From Allolobophora icterica (lineage: Eukaryota > Annelida > Clitellata > Crassiclitellata > Lumbricidae), in contig OY744615.1 of the NCBI GenBank assembly GCA_963556255.1, forward strand, positions 7,078,858 through 7,142,857: a stretch of 64,000 bases of DNA, written 5' to 3'. The notes below the pieces were generated by a model. It was not told where the DNA came from. It saw nothing but the letters and a program-made list of their open reading frames with translations, and did not search any database. Made by a program: the position numbers and the translations under genes. Shown here piece by piece: positions 1-13,216 of this stretch. Positions within the stretch are counted from its first letter, which is position 1, and each line of letters starts with the position of its first letter.

Positions 1-436
1 GTCGTTTGTTCCAACACTTCGACTGTGGAAGAAGTTGCTTTCGTTGTCTACAGGCTGTTTGACTTTTTGACACATAAAAAAGAATGATAAAGTGTAAAGA
101 ATGGACGGACGAACGAGTGAATGAATAATTGAATATCCGAGACCAATGGTCAAACATCTGATGAAATCGATGCCATGAAAGCGAATGAAAGTGTCATTGA
201 CGCGAAATGACAAACCGATTTCACTTAGACAGTGGTTTAAAAACTAACATCATTGCAAGTTTTTTCTGAATGGGCAAAACACTAGCAAAAATCTTCTGCT
301 CTTCAGGCCTGCTGTCTCATTATGCCAAACACTAAAATTCTGTTTAGCGATATAAATTACATCTACTGTGCTCTACAACCTAACAGTCTGGGTGTACTTT
401 TACGCTCGCCGTGTACATTGCTTTCATCATCTTATC
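1..436. other. No gene seen
   Basis: AT-rich sequence without a convincing ORF or repeat boundary. It ends where reverse-transcriptase coding homology of the next element begins. It may be host intergenic DNA or decayed retrotransposon. Confidence 0.4.
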
Positions 437-2251
437 TAACTTTAAAAGGTTACACCAATATATAAACAAAACGCCAGGACTGAAATATCTAACTACAGAC
501 CTATCTCTGTTCTACCTTTCTTCTCTAAGATACTTGAAAGAGTCATGTATGATCGCTTATTCTCATATATAAAACACAATAACCTTCTTTACAAACTCCA
601 ACATGGCTTTCAACCGGCTCATTCAACCACCATGTCTCTGTTAGACATCCAAGATAAAATTTCTGAAGCAATGGACAATAACGAATACTCTCTAGGCATC
701 TTCCTGGTTCTTCCTAAAGCCTTTGATACCGTAGACCATCGAATTCTCATAGCAAAACTAGAACACTACGGTATCAGAGGCACTTCACTTGACTGGTTTA
801 AAAGCTACTTGACTGATCGGAAACAACAGGTCCTATGCAATAATAGCTTATCCAAATTCTTACCTCTCAGGTTTGGTGTACCTCAAGGTTCTATTCTGGG
901 GCCCCTCCTATTCATTATATACATTAATGATCTCCCTAATTCTAGCTCACTACTTCATTACATCCTATTTGCTGATGACACAAATGTTTTCCTCTCCAAC
1001 TCCTCGTATGAAGAGCTCTTTAGAATCGCAAATAGGGAACTAAAATCGGCAAGTGATTGGTTCAGGGCTAACAAACTCTCCCTCAATCTATCAAAATCTA
1101 ACTTTATCTTATTCAGATCCAACAACAAGCAACCTCCACCCAATCTGAGTGACATAGTCATAGATGATAAATCTATTCCCCAGGGCAACTCAGCTAAATT
1201 CCTCGGAGTATATATAGACCAGCACTTGAAATGGAGTGTCCATATCGAGGATATCAATTAAAAAATAACTAAGAACATTGGTATACTCAAACGAATCTCA
1301 CATATAATACCCTCTCACACATTGGTTAATCTATACTTCACTCTTATCTATCCTTATCTTACTTATTGTAACCTTATATGGACCTCGACTTATACCTCGA
1401 ACTTAAATAACCTAAGAAGTTCTCAAAAAAGGCAATACGGGTAGTAACTAAATCCCCTTACAATTCACATACTAAACCTTTATTTACACAATATAACCTA
1501 CTAAACATTATGCAACTCAGATTTACGCAAATTTGTGAATTTATGTACAAATATCATAATAATCTTCTCCCTCCCTCATTTACATCCTATTTTATTCAAA
1601 TTCCGCATACAATTAATATAAGAAATAAATACGATTACAGAAGCATCTACGCCAGAACAAATATTCGTCATATGTCTATCAAATACCAAGGCCCAGACCT
1701 ATGGAATAGCCTCCCGCCTAGCGTCCGAACTTCCTTATGTTACAGACAATTCAAACACTCATTGCGTGCACACACAGTAGAGCATATGGTTTAACTGTTT
1801 AGTTGAGATGTAGTTAAGATGATTGTCATGTTTTGTAATTCTTTTAATGCAGGCATATGCTGTATATTTAATTTATGTCTAAAGCAATCTCCCCAGTATC
1901 TCTCTTTGACGTCTGATGCATAATTCCATGCATTGCTCCTGCTAATATCCATTCATCCATTGACCCCTGCTATCATTTCTACTCACACATCCTCTGTCAT
2001 CTTTTCCTACCTTATTTTATAATGCAGGCCCCTCCTTAGCGGGACTGGTCCCTTTTGGGTGCCTATTGATCTCATTAACAACAATACTACGTCGAGGATA
2101 CCTAACACAACGTTTTACAAATGTTACCCAATGGAAATTCAATGTCATGATATTACTTCTCTGATGCTACTTTTCCTCATATGATTAAACATATGAGGAA
2201 AACATGTTATTCTGGGATCAATAAAATTGATTGATTGATTGATTGATTGAA
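437..2251 (+). mobile_element. 5'-truncated CR1/L2-type non-LTR retrotransposon
   Basis: Reverse-transcriptase homology starts near 437, in the segment before RT motif A, and runs to about 1794. A 3' UTR of roughly 430 bp follows. The element ends with a polyadenylation-like ATAAA and a (GATT)n tail at 2229-2251, the usual short-repeat 3' end of CR1/L2-group elements. The endonuclease and the N-terminal RT are missing, as expected from incomplete target-primed reverse transcription. The coding part is closely related to the intact element at 53325-57000. No target duplication was identified. Confidence 0.8.
545..1794 (+). pseudogene. Non-LTR reverse transcriptase fragment (broken)
   Basis: The open segment 545-1261 carries RT motif A (FDTVDH), the GVPQGSILGP motif and the catalytic FADDT box. 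A TAA at 1259 interrupts the frame. The same frame continues with recognisable RT C-terminal coding, and a further frame change follows before 1510. The segment 1510-1794 holds the conserved C-terminal end (GPDLWNSLPPSVR). Endonuclease and N-terminal RT are absent, so this is a dead copy. Assignment to the CR1/L2 group rests on motif style and close resemblance to the 1123-aa ORF at 53587-56958. Confidence 0.8.
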
Positions 2252-2261
2252 AACAATCTTA

Positions 2262-4180
<1,919 letters not shown>

Positions 4181-4255
4181 CATTATACTTGACATTTATA
4201 TAACTACGGCGGTTTGTTGTCAAGTCTAAGCGTGTACGTTGTAAGAAGATGATGT

Positions 4256-4399
4256 TCATGGATCGTTTTTCTTGAGTAAACCGTTTTCCGTTTCATTCTT
4301 AAGGTCGCTTTTGATTTCCTTCTTAAACCGGTCTTCAGTTTTCTTTAAAGACGTCATTTCCACGTCCTTAAGAAAATCATCTTCTGGTCCCTTCAGACC
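4256..4399 (-). CDS. SLC5-like symporter exon 16 (C-terminal tail, stop)
   Basis: A strong acceptor (polypyrimidine then CAG, 4400-4401) opens in phase 0 and codes 47 residues of charged cytoplasmic tail (GLKGPEDDF... LLKKNDP) to a TGA at 4256. The Lys/Glu-rich tail has no recognised domain. Confidence 0.8.
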   Translation of the reverse strand, partial: GLKGPEDDFLKDVEMTSLKKTEDRFKKEIKSDLKNETENGLLKKNDP

Positions 4400-4510
4400 C
4401 TGAAACAAACAAAGTAAGATCAAGCTACTGGACGAATTTCGTGACCTACAGAACCCAAACAACGATCATTCCTACCTACTGTGGAGAAACAGGGTTGTTT
4501 CCTTACCAGA

Positions 4511-4642
4511 GGACTCTGATAGGTCCCCGGGACTCTGTGGAGGGGACTCTGATAGGTCCCCGGGACTCTGTGGAGGGGACTTTGATAGGTCCCCGGGACT
4601 CTATTGAGGGGACTGTGCTAAGTCCCCGGGACTCTATTGCAT
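4511..4642 (+). repeat. 33-bp tandem repeat, four copies
   Basis: Copies start at 4511, 4544, 4577 and 4610. Each holds GGACTCTGATAGG- and CCCCGGGACTCT-type words, with increasing divergence in the last copies. The array lies 10 bp upstream of a TATA box, like an upstream activating repeat. Confidence 0.85.
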
Positions 4643-4652
4643 AGACCGGGGG

Positions 4653-4660
4653 TATATATA
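4653..4660 (+). promoter_or_regulatory. TATA-box-like element
   Basis: GGGTATATATAGGGC directly follows the 33-bp repeat array and lies about 160 bp upstream of an AATAAA signal at 4818. This spacing resembles the U3-R region of an LTR. Confidence 0.45.
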
Positions 4661-5380
4661 GGGCTGTGTGTAAAAGAAGTGTGTATGTGAGAGAGAGAGT
4701 TGGTCGCTACTTCTACTTCGTCTGCTTTGCTGTATTGGTGACTTGGTCAATGCTCCAGTATCGTGTGTTGTGGAGTTGAACGTTGAGTTCGTCGAATAAT
4801 TAAATCTTTTGTTGTCAATAAAGAAAGTTTATCGAACGAACTGTGTCGATCTATAAATCCTGTGACAGACCACGCAGGTCGGAAACACGTGCCTTGAAAA
4901 GAGAAATTTGGAGAGGTCTGGCGATTACCCTACTGACTTCCGCCCTCGGCCTGGTAACCGGAAGGAAGAACAGTAGAGACGGACGACCCGTTCTCGCCGT
5001 TGCCGACGAGAAGGAGAATTTTCGCCACACTACCTTCAACCACTAGTGTCTCCTTTTATAATTAGGCCTGCGATCTTCGGGTGTGGTGGATCTTTTGCCA
5101 AAGCAGCGAGGCAGAACTGTTATGCGTGTCATCATTGTCATGTGTCCATTCGAGCATTCCAAGTTCACATAACCATCGAACCTCTTTTCCATCACGATGT
5201 GCCTCAGAGGCTCAGAGCTTTTAAGCAATTGTATCTCTGACTGTGTTTTACGTGGCCAAATCAGAAAAGGCTAACATATTTAAAATTGCCGGCAATTGCA
5301 TTGCATTAGAAAATGAAGACGAAAATGAAGAAGATGGTAATAATAATAATGAGGGATGATAGCATTTATGTGAGGTTTAC

Positions 5381-5511
5381 TTCAATTTCTTGTAGCGATG
5401 CGTAATTCTTGTCACCCAAGTGTTCTTGATTTTCGTTCTCGTCCGACCATCCGCAACAGCGTATCCTCATAAGAAAACGTTCCTCCACCTTCGCCTCCAA
5501 GTCTTTGTCCC
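5381..5511 (-). CDS. SLC5-like symporter exon 15
   Basis: The acceptor AACAG precedes 5511 and the donor GTAAAC follows 5381. Two bases complete the codon left by exon 14, then 43 codons (DKDLEAKVEERF to LQEIE) follow. This corresponds to the cytoplasmic region after the last transmembrane helix, with a double-Cys CCGW. Confidence 0.8.
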
Positions 5512-5944
5512 CTGTTTTATAAGCAAAGCTAAAATAGCGGCGAAGCTTCGCATACATTTGGAAAATAGACCGTAGGAAAATAACTTTTAGACAGCGACTG
5601 TTTGCTAGCTTGTTGACCTCGGTAACATTGTCATACGAGACTTTGATTAGACAAGACCAGATCAGTTTGGATTGATAATTATGAGTCGATAAAAATAAAT
5701 TTGAGTGAATTTTATTAGTAGATTGGAAATAATGAAATTCGAGATTCGTCTGGATTACATTAGGGTAAACTAATGTAGATAACTATTTTCTTCTTTTCTT
5801 CACCTTCATCATCGCCATCTTTTTCTTCTTCTTCTCGAATGAATTAGACTGAAATGGACTAGGCTGTGTTAAATTAGATTGCAGATTATACTTGTTTGCC
5901 CTGAATAATGAAAATAATAGTAGATAAGAATAGTTTATATTTAC

Positions 5945-6053
5945 TCATAATGAAGGATGCTATTATACCGACGACTCCTGTGACAATGGCTCCAATTGTT
6001 GAGTACCATAAATACGAAATGGCATAGAAATTCTCCAGACCTTGAAAAAGAGT
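5945..6053 (-). CDS. SLC5-like symporter exon 14
   Basis: The exon codes GLENFYAISYLWYSTIGAI and a following hydrophobic helix, matching the conserved final transmembrane region of SLC5 proteins. Acceptor CCCAG, donor GTAAAT, ending in phase 1. Confidence 0.85.
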
Positions 6054-6299
6054 CTGGGGAAAGAACAAAAAAGATAATTAAAAAGAAGCTGTTATATGAT
6101 GCAATCTAATTTAAAAGCAATAGAGAGCAATGTGATGGTTTCGCTTCAAGACGAGACCGTATTTACTGCTTGCCATATGACTTCCAGCTTCGTTCAGAAA
6201 CTCGGTTTTTATGCATTGTAATGTAATAGCCTACAAGAAACTTTAATGTCATTCAATGTAATAAAACGAAAGGTCTGAATTTTCGTAGACGTGTCTTAC

Positions 6300-6557
6300 C
6301 ACTTGGACTCCAGATTCTCTCAGTAGCTCAGTTGTTTGATTCCAATTGTCTTTGATGCCGATTCCATCAACGATCTCGAAGGACGTGTAGTTGGTGAAGT
6401 TAAGTGAGGGAGGGAAGAGAGTGAAATTACCGTTTCCAATGGAACATTGTTCCACGGACACAGGCGGCAGAGGAGGGTGTTTGTGGCGCACCGTCAGAGA
6501 ACCGATATTCAACCACAGGCTAACCATTACACCCACTATTCCCCCTAATAGCGTGCC
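6300..6557 (-). CDS. SLC5-like symporter exon 13
   Basis: 86 codons in phase 0. A transmembrane helix (GTLLGGIVGVMVSLWLNIGS) is followed by a long extracellular loop. That loop holds several N-glycosylation sequons (NFT, NYT, NQT) and one Cys. Donor GTAAGA. The helix plus glycosylated loop is in its usual place in SLC5 proteins. Confidence 0.88.
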
Positions 6558-6845
6558 CTTTAAACAAAAATATCACCTGTCTTATACACATGCATGTAGG
6601 GATGCAACGATAGTATTTGCATGATCATTTCGTCACCGTCATCATCATATTAATTTTGTTGCAAATGTCAGTCATGGTCAGCAAGAGTTTCTCATAATCG
6701 TCTACCCTATCTTATGTAGGCTAATGACCTCTACTTAGCCATTATCAAAATACTTCAAACGATTGTCAGTCGTAGATGCTCTGTTGAAGAGAAAGCAATT
6801 CATTAAGGATTAACAACGATCGTGGACACAAAAATTTGGTATGCT

Positions 6846-7579
6846 GACGTTTGGTCAACGGACGGTTGGTCAACGGACGGTTGATCACGGACGTCAGTCG
6901 TCAAAGGACGATTGGTCAAGCGGACTGTTCGTCAAGGGGACTGTTGATCAAGGGTCCTTTCGTCAAGAGGACGGTTGATCAAAATATCGTCAATCATTGA
7001 AAATAAATTATAAAATAGGTAGGCATTGTTATTCCACAAAATAATATACTTTAATCTAGTAGTTTTTATATCAAATGTAGTCAAGTAGTTAAAACACTAA
7101 GGTACCTAATTGTGAGACAAATATTAGCACGTTCGCTCTTCCATATTCCCCAACTTTTCCGACTTTTCCGACCAAGTCACGGTATTTCTTGGTACCAATT
7201 TCCTGGACTCCAGTTGCGCCTTGCGAGAACGCCCCCTTCTGCTTCTGGCAGTCCTTCTCCAGCCCTTCGATCAACAACCACATCGTTGGACAACATCGTT
7301 GGATGACTGCACATGAGCAGCGATTGGATTCCGCGGTTCGTCTGTCTATGGAAAATTAATTACTGGTCGTCGATTTAAAAGGGTTATCGTATATCTGTGC
7401 CAGTGCAGTTGTTTGTACTGATAAGAGAAGTGACATATTTTAAAAGTGTCTCCAATATCTTAAATTAAAATTTCTCATCAACCGTCCTCTTGACGAAAGG
7501 ACCCTTGATCAACAGTCCCCTTGACGAACAGTCCGCCTGACCAATCGTCCGTTGACCAATCGTCCGTTGACCAAACGTC
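6846..7579. mobile_element. Foldback-type element with repeat-built inverted ends
   Basis: The left arm (6846-6980) and right arm (about 7478-7579) are reverse complements over more than 100 bp. Each arm is made of roughly 20-bp tandem units carrying TTGGTCAACGGACG-like words. The outermost ends pair as GACGTTTGGTCAACGGACG. The 500-bp centre has no transposase, so the element is non-autonomous. No clear target duplication was found. It lies in intron 12 of the host gene. Confidence 0.75.
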
Positions 7580-7702
7580 CTAGAACCTGTAACCCAAAAA
7601 TTTTGTTGGGCAATGTTATTTTTGAACCCGATAGAGAACTACTCTGTCTGGAATGTTGTGATCGGAATGGGATTCACTTGGATTAATAGCAAATATTAAT
7701 AG

Positions 7703-9215
7703 CAGTGCTGTCCAAACTTTTTGACACCGCAGGCCACTGAAACAGTTAATCTTGAAGTAAATTTAAAAGCAATGACTAAAATTGACTGAAAATTAATAAC
7801 TGTGTTAAAATTTATTATGCCAATAATTATGCAGTAATCAGTGGATAAGAGCACGTATCACTGATATTTTCTTAACGAAACTAAAATTAGAAGTAAAAAT
7901 AAATGATTTCGTTAACGAAAATTAGAAGTAAAAGTAGGAATTATTTCAGCACCAAAAACGAAATTAGGAATTGAATTAGAAATTATTTGCCGAACTAAAA
8001 TTATGAACGAAATTAACAATTATTTTCAGAACTAAAATTATTTTACTCCTTGTGGCGCTTAACTTAAGCTGAGATGAAGGCGAGTAAAACTGCACGCGAT
8101 CCAAACACATAATCCATCGAAAAACTTCGGTTGAGATGAAGCCGCTGCGCATACTATCATCGATGTAATATGCTATCTTTGGTCTTCGTTGTCTAATAGG
8201 CCTAATTGTCCCACTGAGGTATACTCAAGGACGTAGCCAGACATAAATTCAAGAGAAGGCAACTCCGGGAGATATCTATGTGTAGCAGGGGTGCGGAGGT
8301 ACATGTAGGCCTATTACACACGGCAAATTTTTGAAATATGGAAAAGCAAGGGAGACATCTGCCTCCTCTTGCCTCAATGTAGCTACGCCTATGTGTGTAT
8401 TAATAGTTACTGGATAGCTAGCAGCCTCTGAAAGTTTGGATTATTCGCCATCGGGCATAGGCCGATGACTGAAGCTTTATCAATCCAGTAGTATTAATAC
8501 ATATCAGTGATACTAACAACCTCAGTTTCGTACGCCATTTTATGTCCGGTTTCATCGTTAAATTGTAAAAAAATGAGTTAATCGAGAATGTTGGCCGGAA
8601 GGAAGCGAGATAGCTCTGTTTGGGATATTTCATTTTTGACGAAGCTACAGGTAGATCTACATGCCAAGAACCAACGGGAAAAATGACGGACCTTGTGGAA
8701 CAGCACTTGGTAGAAAAATAAAAGCATTATAAGTCTTGGGAGAGGGATAGATGCTGCATTGTTAGTTTAACGTTCCACCCTTGTTTTACTTCAGTTTTTT
8801 TCCTTCTCGAGACAAGTTTGGCGCGCTTCTCTATGCAAGCGATGCATACTTTTACAGCGCTGAAATTAATAATTATTTGGAAAAGTAAAATAAGAACTAA
8901 AATTATTTGAAAACTAAAATAGCAACGAGAAGTAAAATTATTTGTGAAGTAAAATTAGAATTAGAAGTAAAATTCAAGAGTTCAGAACTGAATTAAAACT
9001 GAACTAGGAATAACTTTTATAAGTAAAATATCACTGGCATATATGGCATGTTTTATAATAGTTCAACGCCAAAAAGTATATCAGTAAACGTCCCACCACG
9101 TTTTAGTGAGATATTTGGCCTTGAATTGTGCTTGCCACTTTTTTATTTGCGGGTAGTCTTCAGCTCGGGCGGGCCATTTAAAATCAGCCCGCGGGCCGCG
9201 TGTTGGACAGCACGG
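7703..9215. mobile_element. Probable non-autonomous hAT-like element
   Basis: The left end reads CAGTGCTGTCCAAACTT and the right end is the complement of CCGTGCTGTCCAACA. This CAG(T/G)G...TGTCCAA terminus is common among hAT transposons. The flanking 8-mers (7695-7702 and 9216-9223) agree at only about 5 positions, so the target duplication is decayed or the pairing is wrong. The interior is AT-rich, with repeated AAAATTAGAAGTAAAA words near 7880-8045 and 8870-9000, and has no transposase. Confidence 0.45.
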
Positions 9216-9352
9216 GTTTACAGTCTCACACAGGCAGACTATCACAGATTACAAAGGCAGAATTCAAATCAGAGTATCTACCTCATGTACATTATCATCA
9301 TTTGTTTCGCCAAAAATCGCGAATATTGTCAGAAGATGGAAAATATATCAAC

Positions 9353-9439
9353 CTTCCAGTTGGCGTGTCGAGAGACTGCGCCAAGGATGAAGAACGCCAG
9401 TAGTGGACCGTTGACCGAGCCAAGCAAACCAATTATCAC
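9353..9439 (-). CDS. SLC5-like symporter exon 12
   Basis: 29 codons in phase 0 (VIIGLLGSVNGPLLAFFILG... HANWK). This is the glycine-rich helix with the GPLL motif typical of this position in SLC5 proteins. The acceptor GCAG is strong. The donor AAG|GTTGAT is non-consensus after GT but is the only one that keeps phase with exon 13. The Polinton begins 102 bp upstream of this exon in the transcript sense. Confidence 0.85.
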
Positions 9440-9540
9440 CTGCAAATAAACAAGCAAATATTATTATCAGCATAAATTTATCTGGACTTCACCTACTTAT
9501 CTGTCTTCTATGCTTCTCTGTTTCTACGTATATGTACTTA

Positions 9541-9857
9541 AGTAGATAGGGAACCAGACTTTGGGGGCACACCGTAATTCTATCAAAACTACCGGAAGAC
9601 GGCCTACAACACCCAGTTTTCTGGTCCCCACCACTCCATTATCTCACTGAATTAAGAGGATGCCGATCTATACCATCTAGGCTTCCAGAGGGTCCTGAAA
9701 CCCACGGTCAATTATAGCCAATCTACTTCCGGGCAGTCTGTTTGGGGACCAAACGAAAACGGCACGAACGCTTATAGCTTAGAAGTCCTCGAGTGTGACA
9801 ACTTTCACAGTGTGACGATAATATCTGTCACGAGTGTCACGTTTAAGCTAGGAGTGT
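9541..9857 (+). repeat. Polinton left terminal inverted repeat
   Basis: Starts AGTAGATAGGGAACC. It matches the reverse complement of 27963-28279 with only two differences that I noticed, one near 9832 and one at 9855, and no indels. Confidence 0.97.
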
Positions 9858-10067
9858 AATAACAGCTTTAAATATTTAAATTAGGAATATACGCCAAGTT
9901 GAATATATAAAAACGGTGCGGCGCTCCTGAGTAGGTATCTTGAAGGGGCTATTTTAAATTCACAGAACGAATGAATGAAAGAATGGAAATAGAGAGACTG
10001 AGAGAGAGGTAGAGAGATAGACAGAGACATTATTTTATCATAATCATAATTATACCATAATCATCAT

Positions 10068-10339
10068 CATAGGCGCCGACTTTTGGTTTTGTCTCTGGGT
10101 GCCAGTCAGGGGCGGATCCAGAAGGCTTATTTTTTTAGTCATCCGTCAAAAAATAAAAGGGGGCCATGTCTCCTAAAATTTGGCGACTTTTAGGAATTCA
10201 TCCCCATAAAAATGTAACGACCTTTTTAGGAATACCCCAAAATTTAATTTAAGGTCCGAATTCCTCTGGGGGCCAGGCCCCACCGAACTTTTTCTCTGGG
10301 TGCAATGCACCCAAGGCCCCCAAGAAGTCGGCGCCTATG
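10068..10339. mobile_element. hAT-type MITE nested in the Polinton
   Basis: The termini CATAGGCGCCGACTT and its reverse complement bound 272 bp of non-coding DNA. The 8-mer ATCATCAT flanks both ends (10060-10067, 10340-10347), matching the 8-bp target duplication of hAT transposons, although the 8-mer is low complexity. It inserted after the Polinton. Confidence 0.75.
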
Positions 10340-11048
10340 ATCATCATTACACCAGTAATATATACTTTTTTCGCTTAATACAGAAAGAAGTAGAATCACT
10401 ACTCACCAGATGATTGGTTTTTTTCTTGGGTGGATTTCCGTTTCGTCCTGTGCAGCAAGAATTGTCCTCAAGACCAAGACCAAAACCAATGTCAAGACTT
10501 TTGGTCTCAAGGGCAACAAGACCCCTGCTTGGACTCGTCAGGACGTGTTTTACACGCCGACGGCCTCCTCCCAGCTAACTGCTGGTCTTCCGCCCCCATG
10601 TGTAGAACACGATTGTTGAACGACAAATACTATGTAATGATATTTCAGGGTCTATTGTGTTGCCTGTATTGGAGTCGTCTAAACTTTTAGTGAAAAAAAA
10701 TAACGCACAAAAAGCTGCGGGCACAGGCTTATTTTGATGGCGGCCTGAACTCGCCACGTCACAAAGCTATCAATGGGCTCCTGCGGTTTTTAATTATGAG
10801 ACAAACGCCACTTTGCCACACACCGCGCCCTGATAACGATGCCAATATAAATCTTTAAAATTTTCACAGAGCTATGCTATACTCAGCCTTATACTGGCAC
10901 AGCATCAGCTAAAAAATCCGTAATAGCCAGGCTCGAAGGAAAATTTTTTACCATGTTAGGGCATCCGTCCTTATAACAGCGCCGTATGAGCTCAAAATTT
11001 GTTATAGCCTGGCTGTAAGGAAGAATTAAAATTTAGAGAATTTAACAA
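10340..11048. other. Polinton interior without recognised gene
   Basis: Short ORFs of up to about 86 codons appear near 10410-10690, but they lack any recognisable motif and overlap one another in different frames. I see no supported gene. Confidence 0.4.
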
Positions 11049-11393
11049 CTATAAATTAATATCATCGTCCTCCATATTCTCCACGACAGGTTCACCCAAG
11101 GCTGCTAAAATTGCATCTTCTACCTGTTGAGGCAGTTGTAAATTTTCACATTCAGAATCTGAATCTTCATTTACGCCTACCTTTAGCCCGTTAACTTTCT
11201 CACACAGCGACTTCCGTTCAATTGCGAGCTGCCTTAATTTTAACGCTGATTCATTCAGCCGTTGTTTCGTCTTTCTATAATTTTGATTTATTTTGCTAAG
11301 CTGCATTTCTGCAGATTTAATTTTCTCTTTTTTACTAACCTCTTTAAATGGAATATCAGCTAAAGCTCGCAAAAATTTCTGTTCCTTATCCAT
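11049..11393 (-). CDS. Small coiled-coil protein, possible Polinton accessory ORF
   Basis: 114 aa from an ATG at 11393. The first 75 residues are Lys/Glu/Leu-rich with heptad-like spacing (coiled coil). The C-terminal tail is strongly acidic and ends in EDDDINL. It lies between the left TIR and the capsid block, on the same strand as that block. I do not recognise a family. It could instead belong to another insertion in this repeat-rich end. Confidence 0.5.
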   Translation of the reverse strand: MDKEQKFLRALADIPFKEVSKKEKIKSAEMQLSKINQNYRKTKQRLNESALKLRQLAIERKSLCEKVNGLKVGVNEDSDSECENLQLPQQVEDAILAALGEPVVENMEDDDINL

Positions 11394-11747
11394 TTCGAAT
11401 GTTTATAGGAAGTTTACCGTTCAACAACCGTCTTCCGACACATGGGATGTCAATCCAGACTGAGCAGGTCCTATATATAAACACCCACGTTGCTCTGCCT
11501 GCCTGCCTGCCCACTTCCATTAGTAAGCATCAGAGACTCTTACGCGCAGCCTGGCCCAGCCACCAAAATTTGCGACGGTCCATATAAGTCGATAGTTAAG
11601 ACTCGCACAGAGACTGACAGGCGCGCGGCTACCCCAGCCTGGCCCAGCCAGCAAAGTTTAGCCCCAGAGCGGAACGCCCGCGTGCGGCTACGCCGCAAGG
11701 CTAGCGAGCAACGATACATGAGATTCATGACAATACAATGAATACAT

Positions 11748-11916
11748 ATGCATACATACATACATACATACATACATACATACATGCATACATATGCATA
11801 CATACATACATACATACATACATACATACATACATACATACATACATGCATACATACATACATACATACATACATACATACATACATACATACATACATA
11901 CATCCATACATACATA
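11748..11916. repeat. (CATA)n microsatellite
   Basis: About 170 bp of CATA tetranucleotides with a few CATG/CATC interruptions. Confidence 0.95.
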
Positions 11917-12069
11917 TTGCAAACCACTTTATGAGACACTTGATATTAACTATAGCTTTTGACTTAACCATTGTGCGGAGAACCGAAAAGGCAGACACAG
12001 GCCAACGCAGATGCAGGCAGAGACACACACAGAGGCGCACACAGGCACACACACAGAGGAAGACATATG

Positions 12070-12301
12070 CCCACATAGAGGCTTTAGGCTACATCATTCA
12101 ACGCTTGATATAAAACAGATGCGTATTATTTTCCATCATTGCAGCGGTCTCCGACAACCGCCTAATTGTGATTTATTGCTTTGTACCCACATAGAGGCTT
12201 TAGGCTACATCATTCAACGCTTGATATAAAACAGATGCGTATTATTTTCCATCAGTGCAGCGGTCCTTGACAACCGCCTAATTGTGATTTATTGCTTTGT
12301 A
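12070..12301. repeat. 116-bp tandem duplication
   Basis: The segment starting CCCACATAGAGGC at 12070 is repeated from 12186 with only a few substitutions. Both copies end in TTGCTTTGTA. Confidence 0.92.
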
Positions 12302-12416
12302 TTATATTCCATTAGTAAGCATCCTGTTTCACGTGATGTGGCTTTGTTTAGCGCTGAGAAATCTCGGGGATATAGGCCTACATTACATTTACGTAAAGTT
12401 CATCCATCATCCTTTC

Positions 12417-12462
12417 CATCCATCCATCCATCCATCCATCCATCCATCCATCCATCCATCCA
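12417..12462. repeat. (CATC)n microsatellite
   Basis: About eleven tandem CATC units. Confidence 0.95.
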
Positions 12463-13216
12463 CCGCGGAGAACATTTAGCGTGTTCAAACCAAAAAAGCT
12501 ACACTTAGAATATTTTTCTATAGCGCCTTAAAGATATAAATTTAAACTTTTTGAGTAGGGCCTATGTAGTAAACCTTGTATAACTTAGTCAGTATATATA
12601 GATATATTGTTAAATGTTTATTTATTCTGTCTGGAATTGAATTCTGCATATCTATTATATTTTCAATAGAAATTTTGTAGCCAGAAAATATGTTTTATAT
12701 GCGCTTGAACAAACATCTACAATCAGTTTTTACGGTGGTCTTCATTTTAGGCATTTTGGCGCAACTAATATAAATATTAAAAATCTTTTTGACGAAAGGA
12801 ATGAAAGAGGAGATAAAGTGCTAAAAATTAATGTTTACATTACATCAGTATGTTAAGAATTGACTTAGATATTGAAATTTCAAAATCTCCGTAGCTGATA
12901 AAAAATTCTGCTAGTTTTTTGAAGACATATGACGATTTTCGAAAAAATCCAGCACCCTTTCCATATAGTAGCATGACTTACCATGTTTTTACTAGTATGC
13001 GCTACGATTAAATCGATTTTAATACTCATTATTAAGTTTCTTGGTAATAGATGTATAATAGGGATTCAAAGTCACCCCCAAAATATGACCACATTATAGA
13101 CCCGTGTGCCATTTTTTAGATTAAAAATCATCTGCTTTCGTGGTCGTTAAAGGCATATGCTGGTGGCGCGCTAGGAATTACAGACTCACTACTCCAACCA
13201 CCTACGATGAAAACTT

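Larger units (their letters stand above)
4480..4867 (+). mobile_element. Solo-LTR-like block
   Basis: A stretch in intron 15 has the layout of a retrotransposon LTR. A possible TG start near 4480 is followed by a tandem-repeat enhancer-like region (4511-4642), a TATA box TATATATA at 4653-4660, a putative transcribed stretch, an AATAAA signal at 4818-4823 and a TGTGACA-type end at 4861-4867. I found neither a target duplication nor a second LTR. The boundaries and the LTR assignment are inference; a stand-alone promoter is the alternative. Confidence 0.4.
11394..13216. other. Repeat-rich non-coding left arm of the Polinton
   Basis: No gene is supported. The stretch holds two near-identical copies of GCCTGGCCCAGCCA (11550 and 11638 areas), a (CATA)n tract, a 116-bp tandem duplication, a (CATC)n tract and AT-rich sequence. 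ORFs here only translate simple repeats. Confidence 0.6.

Noticed and set aside
958..1257. Antisense ORF
   Set aside because: Shadow of the reverse-transcriptase frame, with no motif.
10410..10757. Overlapping short ORFs in the Polinton left arm
   Set aside because: No motif, three frames open at once and no promoter-like context.
11725..12113. Cys/Tyr/His-rich ORFs over the CATA tract
   Set aside because: They are translations of the microsatellite in several frames.
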